Positions 62,625 through 64,000 of a DNA stretch of 64,000 nt are shown in pieces. The notes beneath the pieces were generated by a model, which searched no databases, was not told the DNA's origin, and saw nothing but the letters and a program-made list of their open reading frames with translations. A program made the translations under genes and the position numbers. Origin of the DNA: DASQZT01 sp963728965 (GTDB lineage Bacteria; Acidobacteriota; Terriglobia; Bryobacterales; Bryobacteraceae); NCBI GenBank assembly GCA_963728965.1, contig CAVSMH010000005.1, positions 1 to 64,000 of the forward strand, in the 5' to 3' direction. Within the stretch, counting starts at the first letter, position 1. The number at the start of each line of letters is the position of its first letter.

Positions 62625-63470
62625 TCAGTGGGTCATGGCGTAGACCACGTAGTTGATCGCGGTGCGAATGCCAAGGTCGGAGAATTTCGAAGGGTACAAC
62701 GGATTGTCGGCGTGCTCCCAGGAGTCGCCCAGATCCATGTTGTGGCAGATGGCCACCATGACGCGGCCGCGGTCGTCGTAGATGGCGCGCCAGTGGGGAG
62801 CCTTGCCGCTGTCTCCCTTTTCATACGTCCGGCCGGTCTCCAGGTACAGCGCGCCGGGGACCTGGTAGCGGTCCTCCAGATCGTAAAGCGCGTGAAAGAT
62901 GGCGTCGGAGTCGCTGATTTCGACGATGGGCCGGTCGGGGAATACTTTTTTCATGCTGGCCGCGAACACCTCCCATTCGATGGCGCCGTGGAAGTCGTCG
63001 CACATGAAAAAGCCGCCGCGCAGCAGGTATTCGCGCATCTGGCGCGCCTCCTCGTCGCTCAGCTCCCAGTGCCCGACTTCGACGCCGTACAGCCAGGGCC
63101 AGTCGTACACGTCGCCCTTGTCGAGATCGACGGGCTGTTCCACCGAGCGCGTGTGAACGCGGGTGAGGCGCCGCATCGCCACCGCCAGATGGCGGTCGGA
63201 CCGGGGATAGTCCATGGTCCAGTTGGAGGCGCCTTCCTTCCAGGAGCCGAAGAATTCGAAGCCGCCGTAGTAGCGGCCGACCGGCGGATACATCAGGCGC
63301 GCGAACACCCATTCGGCCTTATCGCGGTAGTCGGGAGGTAGGGGATACTTCTCGTATTCCACTCCGGCATACTCCCGGAACGGCCGCTGAAATGCATACA
63401 CCGCGCTGATCACCAGCAAGGTACCGGCGATCATGGTGGCCACACGGTTGAGACGGACGGAATGAGACAC
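62625..63470 (-). CDS. DUF4159 domain exported protein
   Basis: About 281 aa. Signal peptide or anchor at the start (VATMIAGTLLVISAVYAFQR), then the DUF4159 domain: FARLMYPPVGRYYGGFEFFG, WTMDYPRSDRHLAVAMRRLT, a ThuA-like class-I-amidotransferase segment MREYLLRGGFFMCDDFHG, and a C-terminal INYVVYAMTH. Function unknown; such proteins sit beside MoxR/BatA-type genes in many bacteria, but none are here. GTG 63470 is preferred as start because it gives a basic N-region before the helix; ATG 63434 is the alternative. Confidence 0.85.
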   Translation of the reverse strand: MSHSVRLNRVATMIAGTLLVISAVYAFQRPFREYAGVEYEKYPLPPDYRDKAEWVFARLMYPPVGRYYGGFEFFGSWKEGASNWTMDYPRSDRHLAVAMRRLTRVHTRSVEQPVDLDKGDVYDWPWLYGVEVGHWELSDEEARQMREYLLRGGFFMCDDFHGAIEWEVFAASMKKVFPDRPIVEISDSDAIFHALYDLEDRYQVPGALYLETGRTYEKGDSGKAPHWRAIYDDRGRVMVAICHNMDLGDSWEHADNPLYPSKFSDLGIRTAINYVVYAMTH

Positions 63471-63566
63471 GCTGTCACGTCCAGGATAACATCGGCGTCG
63501 GCCGATTCCGGCGCCCGGCGGGCTCGCCGAACCGGCCGTTCCGGCCTGTCCCGCGGAAGGCGCTTG

Positions 63567-63582
63567 TGATATGTTCGTGAGC
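63567..63582 (+). promoter_or_regulatory. extended -10 (TGA-TATGTT) placed for a leaderless transcript
   Basis: TATGTT at 63570-63575 is preceded by TGA (the TGn extension) and followed by exactly 7 bases before ATG 63583. The gap contains no Shine-Dalgarno. An in-frame ATG at 63571 would lie inside the hexamer and is less likely to be the start. Confidence 0.5.
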
Positions 63583-64000
63583 ATGGCATCAGAAACTTCG
63601 ATTTCCCGCCGGTCGTTCCTCGCAATGGCCGCGGCGGCACCGCTTGTATCTGCCGCGCCCAAGGGGAAGGCCATTCCCGTCGGTCTGGAACTCTTCTCGG
63701 TTCGCAACGAGCTGGCCAAAGACTTGAATGGCACCGTCACCACCGTCGCCAAAATGGGCTACCAGGTGGTGGAGTTCTTCGCCCCTTATTTCAGTTGGAC
63801 GGACGGCCAGGCGAAAGATGTCAAAAAGCTCATGGACGACCTGGGGATTCGCTGCAACTCCACGCATAACGGCCCCAACGCCTTCACCGGCGAGGGCATC
63901 GCCAAAGCCATCGATCTCAACAAGACCATCGGCAGCAAGTACATCGTGATGGCCAGCGCCGGACAGGTCAAGACGCTGGATGACTGGAGAAAGGTGAGCG
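63583..64000 (+). CDS. Tat-exported sugar phosphate isomerase/epimerase-like protein (partial)
   Basis: 139 codons up to the window edge. TSISRRSFLAMAAAAPLVSA is a twin-arginine signal. The mature start IPVGLELFSVRNELAKDL and MGYQVVEFFAPYFSWT, then GIRCNSTHNGPNAF, match the xylose-isomerase-like TIM barrel family (KduI/IolE/ketoglycoside epimerases). With the Tat signal it would act in the periplasm, like the Gfo/Idh enzyme at 13968, and the family includes 2-epimerases of 3-keto sugars. The C-terminal half is off the window. Confidence 0.85.
   Translation, partial: MASETSISRRSFLAMAAAAPLVSAAPKGKAIPVGLELFSVRNELAKDLNGTVTTVAKMGYQVVEFFAPYFSWTDGQAKDVKKLMDDLGIRCNSTHNGPNAFTGEGIAKAIDLNKTIGSKYIVMASAGQVKTLDDWRKVS

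Noticed and set aside
1..64000. tRNA, rRNA or CRISPR features
   Set aside because: GGTTCGAATC at about 19970 lies inside the GH3 gene without a cloverleaf; no regularly spaced repeats or rRNA-like stretches were found by eye.

Overview
The window looks like a GC-rich chromosomal stretch (or large contig) from an Acidobacteria genome close to Candidatus Solibacter / Bryobacterales. The strongest clue is that recognisable members of four families first described from this lineage sit together. They are a TIGR03435 protein (31.9 kb), a VWFA-related TIGR03436 protein (29.5 kb), a TIGR03437 (Solibacter C-terminal) protein (39.2-42.8 kb) and broken pieces of ADOP-type (TIGR03434) FtsX/MacB permeases. 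Three large Oar-like TonB-dependent receptors and many Tat-exported enzymes fit the same picture. No rRNA, tRNA or CRISPR array was seen.

Layout. 0-3.6 kb: small unfamiliar genes in two opposed blocks, with a 44-bp direct repeat and a phage-replication-like gene, probably the edge of a prophage or other mobile element. 3.8-6.5 kb: NtrB/NtrC-type two-component pair behind a pair of dyad sites. 6.5-9.0 kb: ttcA-like gene, then a DUF47/PiT phosphate uptake pair. 9.0-13.8 kb (minus strand): GT39-like glycosyltransferase, GH3 glycosidase and URO-D-like protein. 14.0-21.2 kb: five tightly packed plus-strand genes (Tat Gfo/Idh/MocA oxidoreductase, Tat enolase-superfamily enzyme, DUF6807 protein, GH3 with PA14, ROK regulator), probably one glycoside or sugar-acid catabolic operon. 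21.2-22.85 kb: decayed ECF sigma gene, an anti-sigma-like gene and a heavily mutated ccmF relic. 22.9-25.8 kb: GDP-mannose 4,6-dehydratase and a GH50-agarase-like enzyme. 26-32.9 kb: TonB-type receptor with an Arg/Gly-rich insert, VWFA protein and TIGR03435 protein.

33.1-38.2 kb (minus): a translationally coupled quartet of D-aminoacylase-like hydrolase, MFS transporter, acyl-CoA ligase and SDR. 38.4-42.85 kb (minus): GNAT and a TIGR03437 protein split by one in-frame TGA. Three ADOP permease relics lie around 33, 39 and 43 kb. 43.5-47.3 kb: PaoABC-like periplasmic molybdenum aldehyde oxidoreductase genes, the large subunit frameshifted. 47.3-49.4 kb: small protein and AAA+ ATPase. 49.6-52.9 kb: TonB receptor with three frameshifts. 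53.0-54.9 kb: FmdB zinc ribbon and a three-gene minus-strand cassette resembling polymorphic-toxin accessory loci. 55.4-60.3 kb: Tat enolase-superfamily enzyme, TonB receptor, methyltransferase. 60.3-63.5 kb (minus): DinB-like, RNB exonuclease, DUF423 and DUF4159 genes. 63.6 kb to the edge: Tat-exported TIM-barrel epimerase, cut off by the window.

Two themes run across the window. First, secreted breakdown of plant or algal glycans (two GH3, a GH50-like enzyme, TonB receptors, exported oxidoreductases, dehydratase-like enzymes and an epimerase). Second, an unusual number of interrupted genes (two lone in-frame stops, four single-base frameshifts, several deletion relics), which mixes real decay with possible assembly error. 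Several genes also have a TAnnnT hexamer exactly 7 bases before the start codon, suggesting leaderless transcripts.
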